A model generated the notes under the pieces. It made no database searches and was not told the DNA's origin. It worked only from the letters and a program-made list of their open reading frames with translations. A DNA stretch of 64,000 nucleotides, taken from positions 62,001-126,000 of the forward strand of contig CANRID010000001.1 of assembly GCA_947630665.1 (NCBI GenBank), written 5' to 3'. The position numbers and the translations under genes were made by a program. Numbering within the stretch: position 1 is the first letter of the stretch; every line of letters begins with the position of its first letter. This DNA comes from an uncultured Bacteroidales bacterium. Its GTDB lineage: Bacteria > Bacteroidota > Bacteroidia > Bacteroidales > UBA932. Below are positions 40,294-49,194 of the stretch, in pieces.

Positions 40294-41776
40294 GAAAAAA
40301 CTCTCTCCCGTGATGTTGGCGGGAACGGGCAGCGATGTAGGAAAGAGCGTGGTGGCGGCGGCATTGTGCCGTATATTTTTGCAGGACGGCTACCGACCGG
40401 CTCCTTTTAAGGCGCAGAACATGGCGCTGAATTCCTATGCTACTCCCGACGGGCTGGAAATAGGCCGGGCTCAAGCCGTACAGGCTGAGGCGGCCGGTTT
40501 GGAGCCATGTACGGATATGAATCCGCTGCTTCTCAAACCGGGTTCCGATCATACCTCCCAGGTGGTGCTGAACGGAAAACCCTGCGGCAATTGCGGGGCG
40601 TACGATTATTTCCGCGCTGAAGGACGGGATAAGCTCCGTCGGGAAGTTTGTGCGGCATACGACCGGCTGGCCTTGCAGTATAACCCTATTGTGATGGAGG
40701 GGGCGGGAAGCATTTCCGAAATAAATCTGAGGGAAACCGATATAGTAAATATGCCTATGGCCATTTATGCGGGGGCGGCGGTGCTGTTGGTGGCGGATAT
40801 CGACCGGGGAGGGGTGTTCGCCAGTGTCTATGGGTCTATCATGTTGCTTCCTCCCCAGGAAAGAAAATATATCAAAGGCGTTATTATCAATAAATTCCGG
40901 GGAGATATCCGGCTGTTCGAGCCGGGTGTCCGGATGCTGGAGGATTTGTGTAAAGTGCCGGTGTTGGGAGTGATTCCTTATTTTAAGGATATCCATATAG
41001 AGGAGGAAGATTCCGTGGCGTTGAAAAACAAGCATTCCGAGGCTTCCCGGGGGAAAATCAACGTAGCGGTCGTATTGTTGAAGCATTTGTCGAATTTTAC
41101 CGATTTCAATGTCCTGGAACGCGATCCCCGCGTGCATCTGTATTATACCTGCGATACGGAAGAGATAGGGAAAGCGGATGTGATAATCCTTCCGGGCAGC
41201 AAAAGCACGCTATCGGATTTGTACGAGCTGCGCATGAACGGTGCGGCCCAGGCGATTGTCCGTGCGCGGAAGAAAGGCGCATCGGTATTGGGCATTTGCG
41301 GAGGATATCAAATGATGGGAGAGGAGGTCTGCGATCCGCATCATGTGGAAGGCACCCTCGAGCGGCTGCCGGGGTTGGGCCTGCTGCCTGTTTCTACGCA
41401 AATGTACGGCGAGAAAATAACCCGTCAGGTTTCTTTCCGCTTCAAAGGCGGCCGGCAACTATGCAGGGGATACGAAATTCACATGGGAGAAACCTTCCCC
41501 GTGGAAGGAGGAAAAAAATCTCCCCTGAACCTGCTGGAAGAAGGGAGGGAAGACGGATATTGGGCGGACGATAAATGTATGGGTACCTATATCCACGGAA
41601 TATTGGATAATGCTCCGTTTATAGATTATCTTCTGGCTCCTTATGCCGGAGAATCCCGACGGACCGAATTCGATTACCGGGAGTTCAAGCGGCGGCAGTA
41701 CGACCTGCTGGCCGACCATGTACGTAAATACGTGGATATTCCGGCCATATATAAGATATTGGAAGAAAAAATCTGA
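40283..41776 (+). CDS. cobQ: Cobyric acid synthase CobQ/CbiP
   Basis: 497 aa from the ATG at 40283. P-loop GTGSDVGKSV, FKAQNMALNSYAT, then PGSKSTLSDL and catalytic Cys in VLGICGGYQMMG of the amidotransferase domain. Known reaction: amidation of side chains b, d, e and g of adenosylcobyrinate diamide. In the longest ORF nine further codons lie inside pduO, so the internal ATG is preferred. Confidence 0.93.
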   Translation: MENRKKLSPVMLAGTGSDVGKSVVAAALCRIFLQDGYRPAPFKAQNMALNSYATPDGLEIGRAQAVQAEAAGLEPCTDMNPLLLKPGSDHTSQVVLNGKPCGNCGAYDYFRAEGRDKLRREVCAAYDRLALQYNPIVMEGAGSISEINLRETDIVNMPMAIYAGAAVLLVADIDRGGVFASVYGSIMLLPPQERKYIKGVIINKFRGDIRLFEPGVRMLEDLCKVPVLGVIPYFKDIHIEEEDSVALKNKHSEASRGKINVAVVLLKHLSNFTDFNVLERDPRVHLYYTCDTEEIGKADVIILPGSKSTLSDLYELRMNGAAQAIVRARKKGASVLGICGGYQMMGEEVCDPHHVEGTLERLPGLGLLPVSTQMYGEKITRQVSFRFKGGRQLCRGYEIHMGETFPVEGGKKSPLNLLEEGREDGYWADDKCMGTYIHGILDNAPFIDYLLAPYAGESRRTEFDYREFKRRQYDLLADHVRKYVDIPAIYKILEEKI

Positions 41777-41806
41777 GATAGGTATAACTGATTTTAACGA
41801 GACGGA

Positions 41807-42874
41807 ATGATTGAAGGACACGGAGACGATTCGTATAAATATAAAGGCGGAATAAAGGCGAATTTCAGTTCCAATGTGTATAATGCGGTGGATCACACCG
41901 GATTGAAAAAATATTTATCCCGACGGATGAACGTAGTGGCTTCCTATCCCGAGCCAGGGCCGTATTCCTTGGAACGGTTGTTGGGATGCCGGCTCGACAT
42001 TCCGTCCGAATGCGTCTGCGCGACCAACGGAGCCACGGAAGCCATCTATCTTATCGCCCAGACTTTCCGCGACAGCCGCACCGCCGTGCTTGTTCCCACA
42101 TTCAGCGAATATGCGGATGCCTGCCGCATACACGGTCACAAGGTGGAGTATATCCGCAGTTTGAGGAAAATTCCCCGGGGAATCCGTACCGTATGGCTAT
42201 GCAATCCGAATAATCCTACCGGAACCGTAACGGATAAGGATTTTTTAAAAGAGGTCGTATCGTCCTGTCCGGATACATATTTCATTATAGATCAGTCTTA
42301 TGAGGATTTTACCTTACAACCGGTGTTTTCCGCCCGGGAGGCGGCCGGCTATCCCAATCTGATTCTGCTCCATTCCATGACCAAGCATTATGCCATCCCC
42401 GGATTGCGTTTGGGATATTTTACCGCTTGCGGGCCTTTGGCATATAAAATACGCGGGAACCGGATGCCCTGGTCCGTAAATGCACTGGCGGCGGAAGCGG
42501 GCCGGTATCTGCTCGAAAACGGTTTGCCGGATTTGCCGGATTTGGCGGTTTATCTCTCGGAAAGGGAACGTCTGGCCCGTAGGATCGAAGGACTCGGCGC
42601 TTTTTGCCCGCTTCCTTCCGACACCCATTTCATGCTGGTGCGTATCGGACGGAGGTCCGGGAGCCGTCGGGAAAAAGAATGGCGGACGGCTGCCGTTCTG
42701 AAAGAGTATCTGGCAACGGAGGAGGGGATCCTTATCCGGGATGCTTCCAATTTTTACGGATTGGATGAACGCTTCTTCCGGATAGCTGCGCAAACGCCGC
42801 AGGAAAACGATTATTTGGTAGAGGGTTTGGCACGCTGGCTCGAAAAACATAAAAAAACGCGGAGAAGGATATGA
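41807..42874 (+). CDS. cobD: Threonine-phosphate decarboxylase CobD (PLP-dependent)
   Basis: 355 aa class I/II aminotransferase fold. Substrate-anchor segment FSSNVYN, CATNGATEAIYLIAQ, NPNNPTG, Asp in IIDQSYEDF, and the PLP lysine Lys193 in HSMTKHYAIPGLRLGY. Histidinol-phosphate aminotransferases share the fold, but placement between cobQ and cbiB makes L-threonine-O-3-phosphate decarboxylase (giving aminopropanol phosphate) the better call. Its stop overlaps cbiB as ATGA. Confidence 0.88.
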   Translation: MIEGHGDDSYKYKGGIKANFSSNVYNAVDHTGLKKYLSRRMNVVASYPEPGPYSLERLLGCRLDIPSECVCATNGATEAIYLIAQTFRDSRTAVLVPTFSEYADACRIHGHKVEYIRSLRKIPRGIRTVWLCNPNNPTGTVTDKDFLKEVVSSCPDTYFIIDQSYEDFTLQPVFSAREAAGYPNLILLHSMTKHYAIPGLRLGYFTACGPLAYKIRGNRMPWSVNALAAEAGRYLLENGLPDLPDLAVYLSERERLARRIEGLGAFCPLPSDTHFMLVRIGRRSGSRREKEWRTAAVLKEYLATEEGILIRDASNFYGLDERFFRIAAQTPQENDYLVEGLARWLEKHKKTRRRI

Positions 42875-43848
42875 TAGCTGTTACATGCGGATTCGGATTG
42901 CCGGCGCTGCTGCTGCCGCTTGTATCGGGGTGGATATTGGACAGAATATTCGGAGATCCGCCGGGGTTGCCGCATCCGGTGGTTTGGTTCGGCCGGATGA
43001 TAGGCGGGGGAGAGAAGCGGTGGAATAGGGGAAGCCGCCGCGTTTTAAAGGGCGGAATTTTGTCGGTGAGCCTCATTATAGGCGTGTTCCTGACGGCTGC
43101 CCTAATTATCAGGATGTTCGGCCATGCGGATTTTTATGTTTCTTCCGTACTGTATTTTTTATTCGCTACCGTGTGTGTTTTTTATTGTCTGGCGGGGACT
43201 ACTCTTATTTCCGAAGTGAGAGATGTTTTCTTGGCTGCGGACCGTTCTTTGGAAGAGGGACGGCGCCGGGTGGCGCGGATCGTGGGACGTGATACTTCGG
43301 ATCTGTCTTTGCAGGAGGTGCGCACGGCCGCTCTTGAAACTCTGGCGGAGAATCTCAGCGACGGAGTGATCGCGCCCCTGTTCTGGTATATGATTTTGGG
43401 AGTGCCGGGAATGCTGGCCTATAAAATGGTCAATACGCTGGATTCGATGATTGGCTATAAAAACGAGCGGTACGGGCAGTTCGGCAGGGTGGCGGCGAAA
43501 ATAGATGATGTGGCCAATTATATTCCGGCGCGGCTTACGGCTTTTTTAATGCTGGTTGCCGCCGGAAAATTAAAGTCCTTTCGTTTTGTGATCCGGTACG
43601 GACGGCAACATGCCAGTCCCAATTCGGGTTATCCCGAATCCGCCCTGGCGGGAATTTTAGACTGCCGGTTCGGCGGTACCCATCGTTATTTCGGGAAAGA
43701 AGTATATAAACCGTATATAGGAGAGAATCCCAGGCCGATCGTTGCGGCGGATATGGAGCGGGCGGTGAAAATCAATTCCCGTTCCGAGATGCTGATGATA
43801 GTGCTGGTCCTGGCCGTACAAACCTTTTGCCTGTTTTATTTCAAGTAG
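42871..43848 (+). CDS. cbiB: Adenosylcobinamide-phosphate synthase CbiB
   Basis: 325 aa membrane protein. Signature DRIFGDPPGLPHPVVWFGRMI at the N-terminus (in pieces: DRIFGDPPGLPHPV, WFGRMI), AETLSDG-type ALETLAENLSDGVIAPLFWY, KMVNTLDSMIGYKNERYG and SPNSGYPESALAG. Known reaction: attaches aminopropanol (phosphate) to adenosylcobyric acid. Last gene of the cobB operon. Confidence 0.92.
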   Translation: MIAVTCGFGLPALLLPLVSGWILDRIFGDPPGLPHPVVWFGRMIGGGEKRWNRGSRRVLKGGILSVSLIIGVFLTAALIIRMFGHADFYVSSVLYFLFATVCVFYCLAGTTLISEVRDVFLAADRSLEEGRRRVARIVGRDTSDLSLQEVRTAALETLAENLSDGVIAPLFWYMILGVPGMLAYKMVNTLDSMIGYKNERYGQFGRVAAKIDDVANYIPARLTAFLMLVAAGKLKSFRFVIRYGRQHASPNSGYPESALAGILDCRFGGTHRYFGKEVYKPYIGENPRPIVAADMERAVKINSRSEMLMIVLVLAVQTFCLFYFK

Positions 43849-43883
43849 GCTTCTTTTCCTATGCCCGACAGGCGGCTCCGCAG

Positions 43884-45068
43884 TTAAAACAGTTCGCTGA
43901 TATTCCACTGCAAAAACTCTTCGACAGGCACCCCGCCCGAGCCTACGACAAACGAGTGCTTCGGGTGAAAACGCTCAACGAACTCCGGCAGACCGGCATT
44001 CACGGTGCGGCCGCCGCTCTTGACCTCGATGGCAACGCACTGCCGGTTGCTCTCGATCACGAAATCCACCTCCTTGTTCCCAGCGCGCCAGTAATAAACC
44101 CTATAATCTTGTTCTTCGGCGTAGTTAAGGAGATGCGCTCCCACAGCACTTTCCACCCAGCGACCCCACTCGGCAGGTGCGGTATATACCTTTTCGAAAG
44201 TAACTCCCGACAATGCGCTCAACAGCGAAGTATTATAGACGCATAGTTTGGGTATGGAATTGTATTTGCGCGCATTGTCATTGGCATATTTTTGCAGGCC
44301 GCACAGCAGTTGCGACTCATCGAGGGTTGTCAGATAGTTTGCCAACGTAGTGACATTACCTGCATCCTGCAATTGTCCGAGCAACTTTGTCAACGAAATT
44401 TCCTCGCCCGAATAGGTACAGCCCAACATGAAGAGTTGTTTCATCAGTTCGGGTTTATAGACGGTCTTCGTCATCAGTATATCGCGCTCGATAGCCGGTG
44501 CGATGATGCTGTCCCTGATGTATTTCCGCCAACGGGTCTGGTTGCCCGTCAGCTGCGCGCCGCCCGGATAGCCGCCGAAGAAAATATAATGCTCGACATC
44601 CAGACCGAAAGCATCATGCATCTCCCGATAACTCCAATGGGGCATCCGTATCAATTCATAGCGTCCCGACAGCGATTCCGTAAGACCGTCTTTGAGCAGC
44701 AGACGCGATGAGCCGAGCAGGACGACTTTCAGGTTCACCTCATAGAAAGTGTCGGCGTCCCATTGTTTCTTGACCTCCTCGCTCCAGTTGTCTATCTTGT
44801 GTACCTCGTCGATGACGAGCAGATACTCGGTATGTCTGCCGATACGCATACGTGTCCGTGCCGTTTCCCATGCCTCTCCAATCCAGGCCGTATTGTCTTT
44901 GGAAATACCGTCAGCCGAGACGAGCATATAGGGAATAGACGTTTCCTGCAATACCTGTTTGACCATGGTGGATTTTCCTACCTGACGCGGACCGGTGACA
45001 ACCTGAATCATGCCGCGCGGCTCTGCCAGTCGTGCTGTCAATTCATCGTATTGCGATCTTCTGTACAT
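43884..45068 (-). CDS. AAA ATPase with DUF4143 domain
   Basis: 394 aa from the ATG at 45068 (MYRRSQYDEL). The longer start at 45092 is a TTG inside the -7 box and is rejected. Walker A GPRQVGKST at residues 26-34, Walker B YLLVIDEVHKI; C-terminal DUF4143 with a PD-(D/E)xK-like pattern (KEVDFVIE...AIEVKSG). Function of the family is unclear; some are discussed as defence or toxin-related. Upstream are three 22-nt-spaced direct repeats. Two TGTCGGGA copies are in the gene, which suggests long residence in this genome. Confidence 0.82.
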   Translation of the reverse strand: MYRRSQYDELTARLAEPRGMIQVVTGPRQVGKSTMVKQVLQETSIPYMLVSADGISKDNTAWIGEAWETARTRMRIGRHTEYLLVIDEVHKIDNWSEEVKKQWDADTFYEVNLKVVLLGSSRLLLKDGLTESLSGRYELIRMPHWSYREMHDAFGLDVEHYIFFGGYPGGAQLTGNQTRWRKYIRDSIIAPAIERDILMTKTVYKPELMKQLFMLGCTYSGEEISLTKLLGQLQDAGNVTTLANYLTTLDESQLLCGLQKYANDNARKYNSIPKLCVYNTSLLSALSGVTFEKVYTAPAEWGRWVESAVGAHLLNYAEEQDYRVYYWRAGNKEVDFVIESNRQCVAIEVKSGGRTVNAGLPEFVERFHPKHSFVVGSGGVPVEEFLQWNISELF

Positions 45069-45089
45069 AACTCGCTTATCTATTTGCGG

Positions 45090-45097
45090 CAAATATA
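45090..45097 (-). promoter_or_regulatory. -7 box of the DUF4143 ATPase gene
   Basis: TATATTTG on the minus strand; fixes the start codon at 45068 rather than 45092. Confidence 0.5.
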
Positions 45098-45124
45098 TTA
45101 AAAATGTTCAAATCTTATAAATAT

Positions 45125-45184
45125 TTTACTCAAATTATATTTAAAATTTACTCAAATTATATCTGAAATTTACTCAATTTTATT
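45125..45184 (-). repeat. Three direct repeats with 22-nt period
   Basis: TTTACTCAAATTATAT at 45125-45140 and 45147-45162, and TTTACTCAATTTTATT at 45169-45184. The period of 22 nt is about two helical turns, so bound proteins would sit on one face. They lie directly upstream of the DUF4143 ATPase promoter: operator-like iterons (inference). Confidence 0.6.
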
Positions 45185-45512
45185 TAGCCTTAACATCTTT
45201 TTCAATGGATCAAGTATGTTTTGACACTCGTCAATTTAGAATTACTCCACAACAGTTTGAGATCTTGAATGAAGGTGTGGAAAAAATACGTTTGTCTATG
45301 ATTCTTATGAGATGTGTTTTGCCGATTCCCGTTGCAATCGAAAATACCAGCGACAGACCCTCGACAATTTCTGACCATATTCCGAGTGCTTCAGGTCTGA
45401 TGCTTACGCTACAACAGAGGAGAAATAATATGTAAAAAGACGTGCTGACCCTTTATCTGACAGGTACTTGGAAAACCATGTCTGCTTTTTCGAGCCGGTA
45501 CAGGTTTCGGCA
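45185..45512. other. Unassigned stretch between repeats and EcoRII-like nuclease
   Basis: About 330 nt with no gene I can support. Plus-strand frames give protein-like pieces (MDQVCFDTRQFRITPQQFEI at 45205 and DRYLENHVCFFEPVQVSALY near 45460) in different phases, which could be the debris of an inactivated gene, but I recognise no family. Confidence 0.35.
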
Positions 45513-46685
45513 TTATACTATGTGCTGCTTTACTTTGACCATGTTAATAAACTCGCCCAAGGAGAGCAAATCTCGCTTAAATGCAGGATCGAAGCATGTT
45601 TTATTTGCCGCAGGTACAACAAGAATCAAATTAGATTGCTTCATTTCGCGTAGCTGGGCAGAAGAAACACCCTGCTGAAGCGTAAACAGGTACTTTGTTT
45701 CAATTCTGTCTGCTTCCGTCAAGACCTGACGCCAACGATCTTTGCACGTAGTTTTTGCTCCAAGAAAGACAAGATCATCGGCTGGAAACAAAAAATCATG
45801 GTATTCAGTGATGCCCGGAAAAATGAAGTCTGGTTTCTTCTTCCCCTCGGTCACTTTCTGTTCATCAAAGCGTAAGTGGACAGTAGTAAAGATTTTGGAA
45901 AGGTGATGCTCTAGAGATTTACCAGCACGTGATTTTCTGCGATTCAAAATCTCATTTGAAAAGTCTATGAGTGATTGACAATCCTTGAAAGGAGAGGAAT
46001 AAATCGGCTTATAAAAACGTTCCTCGAAGTAATGAAAAAGCTTATACTCGGTGTCAATCCATCGAAGTAATAACTTATCCGGTTCCTGATTAATATCAGC
46101 ATCAGAAATCACATAGTTATCATTGAATAGGTCTCGAGCAAGCTTGGACATCGTGACCGTATCTGGGAAATCCTTACTCATATCAACGACTTGCCGGAAT
46201 AAACTGTCCAAACGCTCATCGGGAGTGGCAAGAACATTCTTATTAATCAGATGGTTAGTCTTGTCTGTCGGAAGATTATATATAGAAAAAAACTCATCGA
46301 TATCTTCATCATGTTCTAGAACAATGCCACTATACTCAGTGTCTCCCATTTTGCATATTATGAGGAGACTGCCAACATATTCTTCTGTCAGGAACGGGAA
46401 CCCATGCCCAAATCGAGTAATACGATACTCATTCCTCGTTCCGGTTCCATAATAGATAAAACGGCTGCTGGTTTCGAAGTCGTCTTGCCATCTGATCTTG
46501 ACAAACTTATCCTTGTTGCTACCCCTTATTCCGGGTTTTTCGAATAAGAGCTTTTGGGCCTCTTTGGGAACATAGAACCCACATTGGTGCGATGTGAGAT
46601 TGACATCATTGGCAGTGATGAAACGACAAAAAGCCATTTCCGCACTCTTCACCTGAGAAACTGCGAGATCGAAATACTGTGTCAT
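45513..46685 (-). CDS. EcoRII-family type II restriction endonuclease
   Basis: 390 aa. An N-terminal effector-DNA-binding region is followed by the EcoRII catalytic domain: NRRKSRAGKSLEHHL, KKPDF (Pro285-Asp286), and LGAKTTCKDRWRQVL (Lys311) with YLFTLQQGVSSAQL after it. The prototype recognises CCWGG; the specificity here is inferred from family only. The start overlaps the methyltransferase stop by 4 nt (ATGA), so methyltransferase and nuclease are co-translated in that order. Confidence 0.87.
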   Translation of the reverse strand: MTQYFDLAVSQVKSAEMAFCRFITANDVNLTSHQCGFYVPKEAQKLLFEKPGIRGSNKDKFVKIRWQDDFETSSRFIYYGTGTRNEYRITRFGHGFPFLTEEYVGSLLIICKMGDTEYSGIVLEHDEDIDEFFSIYNLPTDKTNHLINKNVLATPDERLDSLFRQVVDMSKDFPDTVTMSKLARDLFNDNYVISDADINQEPDKLLLRWIDTEYKLFHYFEERFYKPIYSSPFKDCQSLIDFSNEILNRRKSRAGKSLEHHLSKIFTTVHLRFDEQKVTEGKKKPDFIFPGITEYHDFLFPADDLVFLGAKTTCKDRWRQVLTEADRIETKYLFTLQQGVSSAQLREMKQSNLILVVPAANKTCFDPAFKRDLLSLGEFINMVKVKQHIV

Positions 46686-47920
46686 ACTTTCTTTTTCATG
46701 GTTTTTACAAGCTGTTCAGCAACGGCTGTAACCAGAGGAACAATCACCGAATTGCCACATTGACGATAGGCTTGGATCTCTGACACAGCATTGATAATGT
46801 ACTCATCTGGATACCCCATCAGACGCGCACATTCCCGAGGCGTAAGCCGACGAGGATTCACACCTTCACCCTGTGGAATTAGGATTTCAGAACCATCTTT
46901 GTAGTAGCGGGCACTTAGGGTCCGGGTAATTCCGTTAAGATCCACCAGACCATAGCCGAATCCATTTCCCTTTTCCTTGTGCCTCTGTGCGTAATCTTGG
47001 AGATACCCCCACAACTTATCGGAAAGTGTATACTTATCCGGCACATTGTTTTCAAGAATATCCCCGATACAATTTACCGGCTCTCCTAATAGAGGAAATT
47101 CAAACGTTTCTTTCCCGCCATAGATCTTCCGGTCGTACCCAACAATCATTATCCTTTCCCTATGTTGCGGTACGTAAGATTTGCCATCAAGAACCTTGTA
47201 GTGGATGTTATAATTCAATTCCTCAAGAGTCTCGGTGATTACTTTGAACGTACGTCCTTTATCATGAGACACCAAATTCTTCACGTTTTCAAGATAGAAA
47301 GCTTTTGGCCTATGACGACTGATAATGTCAGCGACATCAAAGAATAGCGTACCTTGTGTCTTATCTTTGAAACCGGTCTCGCGACCAAGACTATTCTTTT
47401 TGGACACACCGGCTATGGAGAAAGGCTGGCAAGGGAAACCAGCACAAAGAACATCAAAATGATCAGGAATATACGACTTTGTCTTCTCTTGTGTTATGTC
47501 ACCAAATGGCATATCACCGAAGTTCGCGAGATATGTCTTTTGCGCATACTTATTCCATTCGGACGAGAAAACGCACTTGCCGCCATGGGCTTGCATGGCT
47601 AAGCGGAATCCCCCCATTCCTGCAAACAAATCAATGAAAGTGAATTTGGGCTTCTCTGGCTCCGGAAAAGGGACATCAAAGAACTCCTTGAAGAATAATT
47701 CAAGAGGTTCATCTCGAAGATCGGATTTTTCTGTATTAAAGAAAGACTGTGTAATATAGTCTAAAGCAGATTTTTTTGTCTCTTTTGAAGCATACTTTGA
47801 GTTGTGAAGATATTGTGTCAAAATGGACAGGGAGTCCATAGTCCCCGCCTTTTCGCATTCATCATACAAAGCTTGTGCGTCAATCGCTCTCAAATATGTG
47901 TACTTTTTGCTATCAAGCAT
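46682..47920 (-). CDS. DNA cytosine-5 methyltransferase (Dcm/M.EcoRII-like)
   Basis: 412 aa. About 95 residues precede motif I FTFIDLFAGMGGFR, as in Dcm-type enzymes. Motif IV FPCQPFS holds catalytic Cys164; motif VI YLENVKNL, motif VIII QHRERIMIVG, motif X near the C-terminus (YRQCGNSVIVPLVTAVAEQL). It protects DNA against the EcoRII-like nuclease downstream. No controller gene is attached. Confidence 0.92.
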   Translation of the reverse strand: MLDSKKYTYLRAIDAQALYDECEKAGTMDSLSILTQYLHNSKYASKETKKSALDYITQSFFNTEKSDLRDEPLELFFKEFFDVPFPEPEKPKFTFIDLFAGMGGFRLAMQAHGGKCVFSSEWNKYAQKTYLANFGDMPFGDITQEKTKSYIPDHFDVLCAGFPCQPFSIAGVSKKNSLGRETGFKDKTQGTLFFDVADIISRHRPKAFYLENVKNLVSHDKGRTFKVITETLEELNYNIHYKVLDGKSYVPQHRERIMIVGYDRKIYGGKETFEFPLLGEPVNCIGDILENNVPDKYTLSDKLWGYLQDYAQRHKEKGNGFGYGLVDLNGITRTLSARYYKDGSEILIPQGEGVNPRRLTPRECARLMGYPDEYIINAVSEIQAYRQCGNSVIVPLVTAVAEQLVKTMKKKV

Positions 47921-47973
47921 TCTCTGGATGTCCGAATGTTGTTTTTAATATACGACAAATCGACAGGCGGATT

Positions 47974-49137
47974 TTATACTTCGATCAGTTCGTATTTTCT
48001 GCTTCCCAAGCCGATTTCTTGGGCATAGCGGAGTCCGGCTTCCCAATTGGTGTCCGGATGGGAATAAGTGAATTTGTCTTCTCCCACGTGCATCGGACAG
48101 TCGTGGTCTGCCGTTTCATTGCCGTTTTCCGCTGCCCTGAGGTCCAAATCGCGGATCCGGTTGTTCGAGCGGAGTACCGGTGTCGCCATGACCATATCCA
48201 CGCAGGCCTGATCTAAAGCTACGGGATCGAATGAGGCCAGGATGCCCAAGTCCGGTACGATAGCGGCATCGTTATGCCCCCAGCAGTCGCATTCCGGAGA
48301 AACGTTCATGATGAAACTGATATGGAAATTAGGTTTGCCTTGCAGTACCGCTTTCGAGTATTCGTCTATTTTGTAATTCAATTCTTCGGAGGTGTTATAA
48401 TCGGCCAGCACCGCACCCTCGAACTGGCATAATGCCACGCATTGTCCGCATCCCACGCAGAGGGAATAATCGATGACCGCTTTTCTGTCGGGACCCATAC
48501 TGATCGCCCCGTGATTGCAATTCCGGACGCAGATATTGCAGCCCCGGCAATTTTCTTTTTCGATTTTGGGCTGGGAAGAAGAATGCAATTCCAGCTTTCC
48601 GCCGATACTGGCCGACCCCATGCCGATATTTTTTAAGGCTCCGCCGAATCCGGCTTGCTCATGCCCTTTGAAATGGCTCATAGTGATAATGATATCCGCA
48701 TCCGCTATGGCCCTTCCTATTTTGGGAGCGGGACAATACTTCGCGCCCTCTATGGGGATGGCCATATAATCGGTTCCTTTCAGACCGTCCGCTATAATGA
48801 CATTGCATTTGACCTGCAGCGGATTGAACCCGTTTTCCGTAGCGCTTTTCAGATGATCCACGGCATTGGACCTGAGACCTTTGTATAGGGTATTGCTATC
48901 CGTAAGAAACACTTGCGCCCCTTTTCCCTGTAAAAATTCCGTTACGGCTCCGGCATAATTGGGGCGGATATATGCCATATTGCCCGGTTCCCCGAAATGT
49001 ATTTTTATGGCGGTGAATTTTCCGTTGAAATCGATTTGTCCGATTCCGGCTCTTTCAATCAGGATTCTAAGCTTTTTCAGCAGACTTTTGCCGGGAGAAG
49101 TTCGCAGATTCGTAAAAAAAACTTTTGCCGTTTCCAT
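47974..49137 (-). CDS. DUF362 protein with two [4Fe-4S] ferredoxin motifs
   Basis: 387 aa from the ATG at 49137 (METAKVFFTNLRTSPG); 17 further codons upstream lie in the intergenic region. DUF362 core (SHFKGHEQAGFGGALKNIGMG, DPVALDQACVDMVMAT) interrupted by two ferredoxin motifs, CRGCNICVRNC and CVGCGQCVALC. No signal peptide, so cytoplasmic. Family function is not settled; an electron-transfer or maturation role is suggested by the clusters. It lies 57 nt after the DUF1460 gene, same strand, possibly co-transcribed. Confidence 0.87.
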   Translation of the reverse strand: METAKVFFTNLRTSPGKSLLKKLRILIERAGIGQIDFNGKFTAIKIHFGEPGNMAYIRPNYAGAVTEFLQGKGAQVFLTDSNTLYKGLRSNAVDHLKSATENGFNPLQVKCNVIIADGLKGTDYMAIPIEGAKYCPAPKIGRAIADADIIITMSHFKGHEQAGFGGALKNIGMGSASIGGKLELHSSSQPKIEKENCRGCNICVRNCNHGAISMGPDRKAVIDYSLCVGCGQCVALCQFEGAVLADYNTSEELNYKIDEYSKAVLQGKPNFHISFIMNVSPECDCWGHNDAAIVPDLGILASFDPVALDQACVDMVMATPVLRSNNRIRDLDLRAAENGNETADHDCPMHVGEDKFTYSHPDTNWEAGLRYAQEIGLGSRKYELIEV

Positions 49138-49194
49138 ATCCGATAGTTTGATTATATGAAATTTATGATGATTGATTGTAATATTCACAAAAAA

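Noticed and set aside
45205-45435. 76-aa plus-strand open frame
   Set aside because: No family recognised and no clear promoter; kept only as part of an unassigned stretch.
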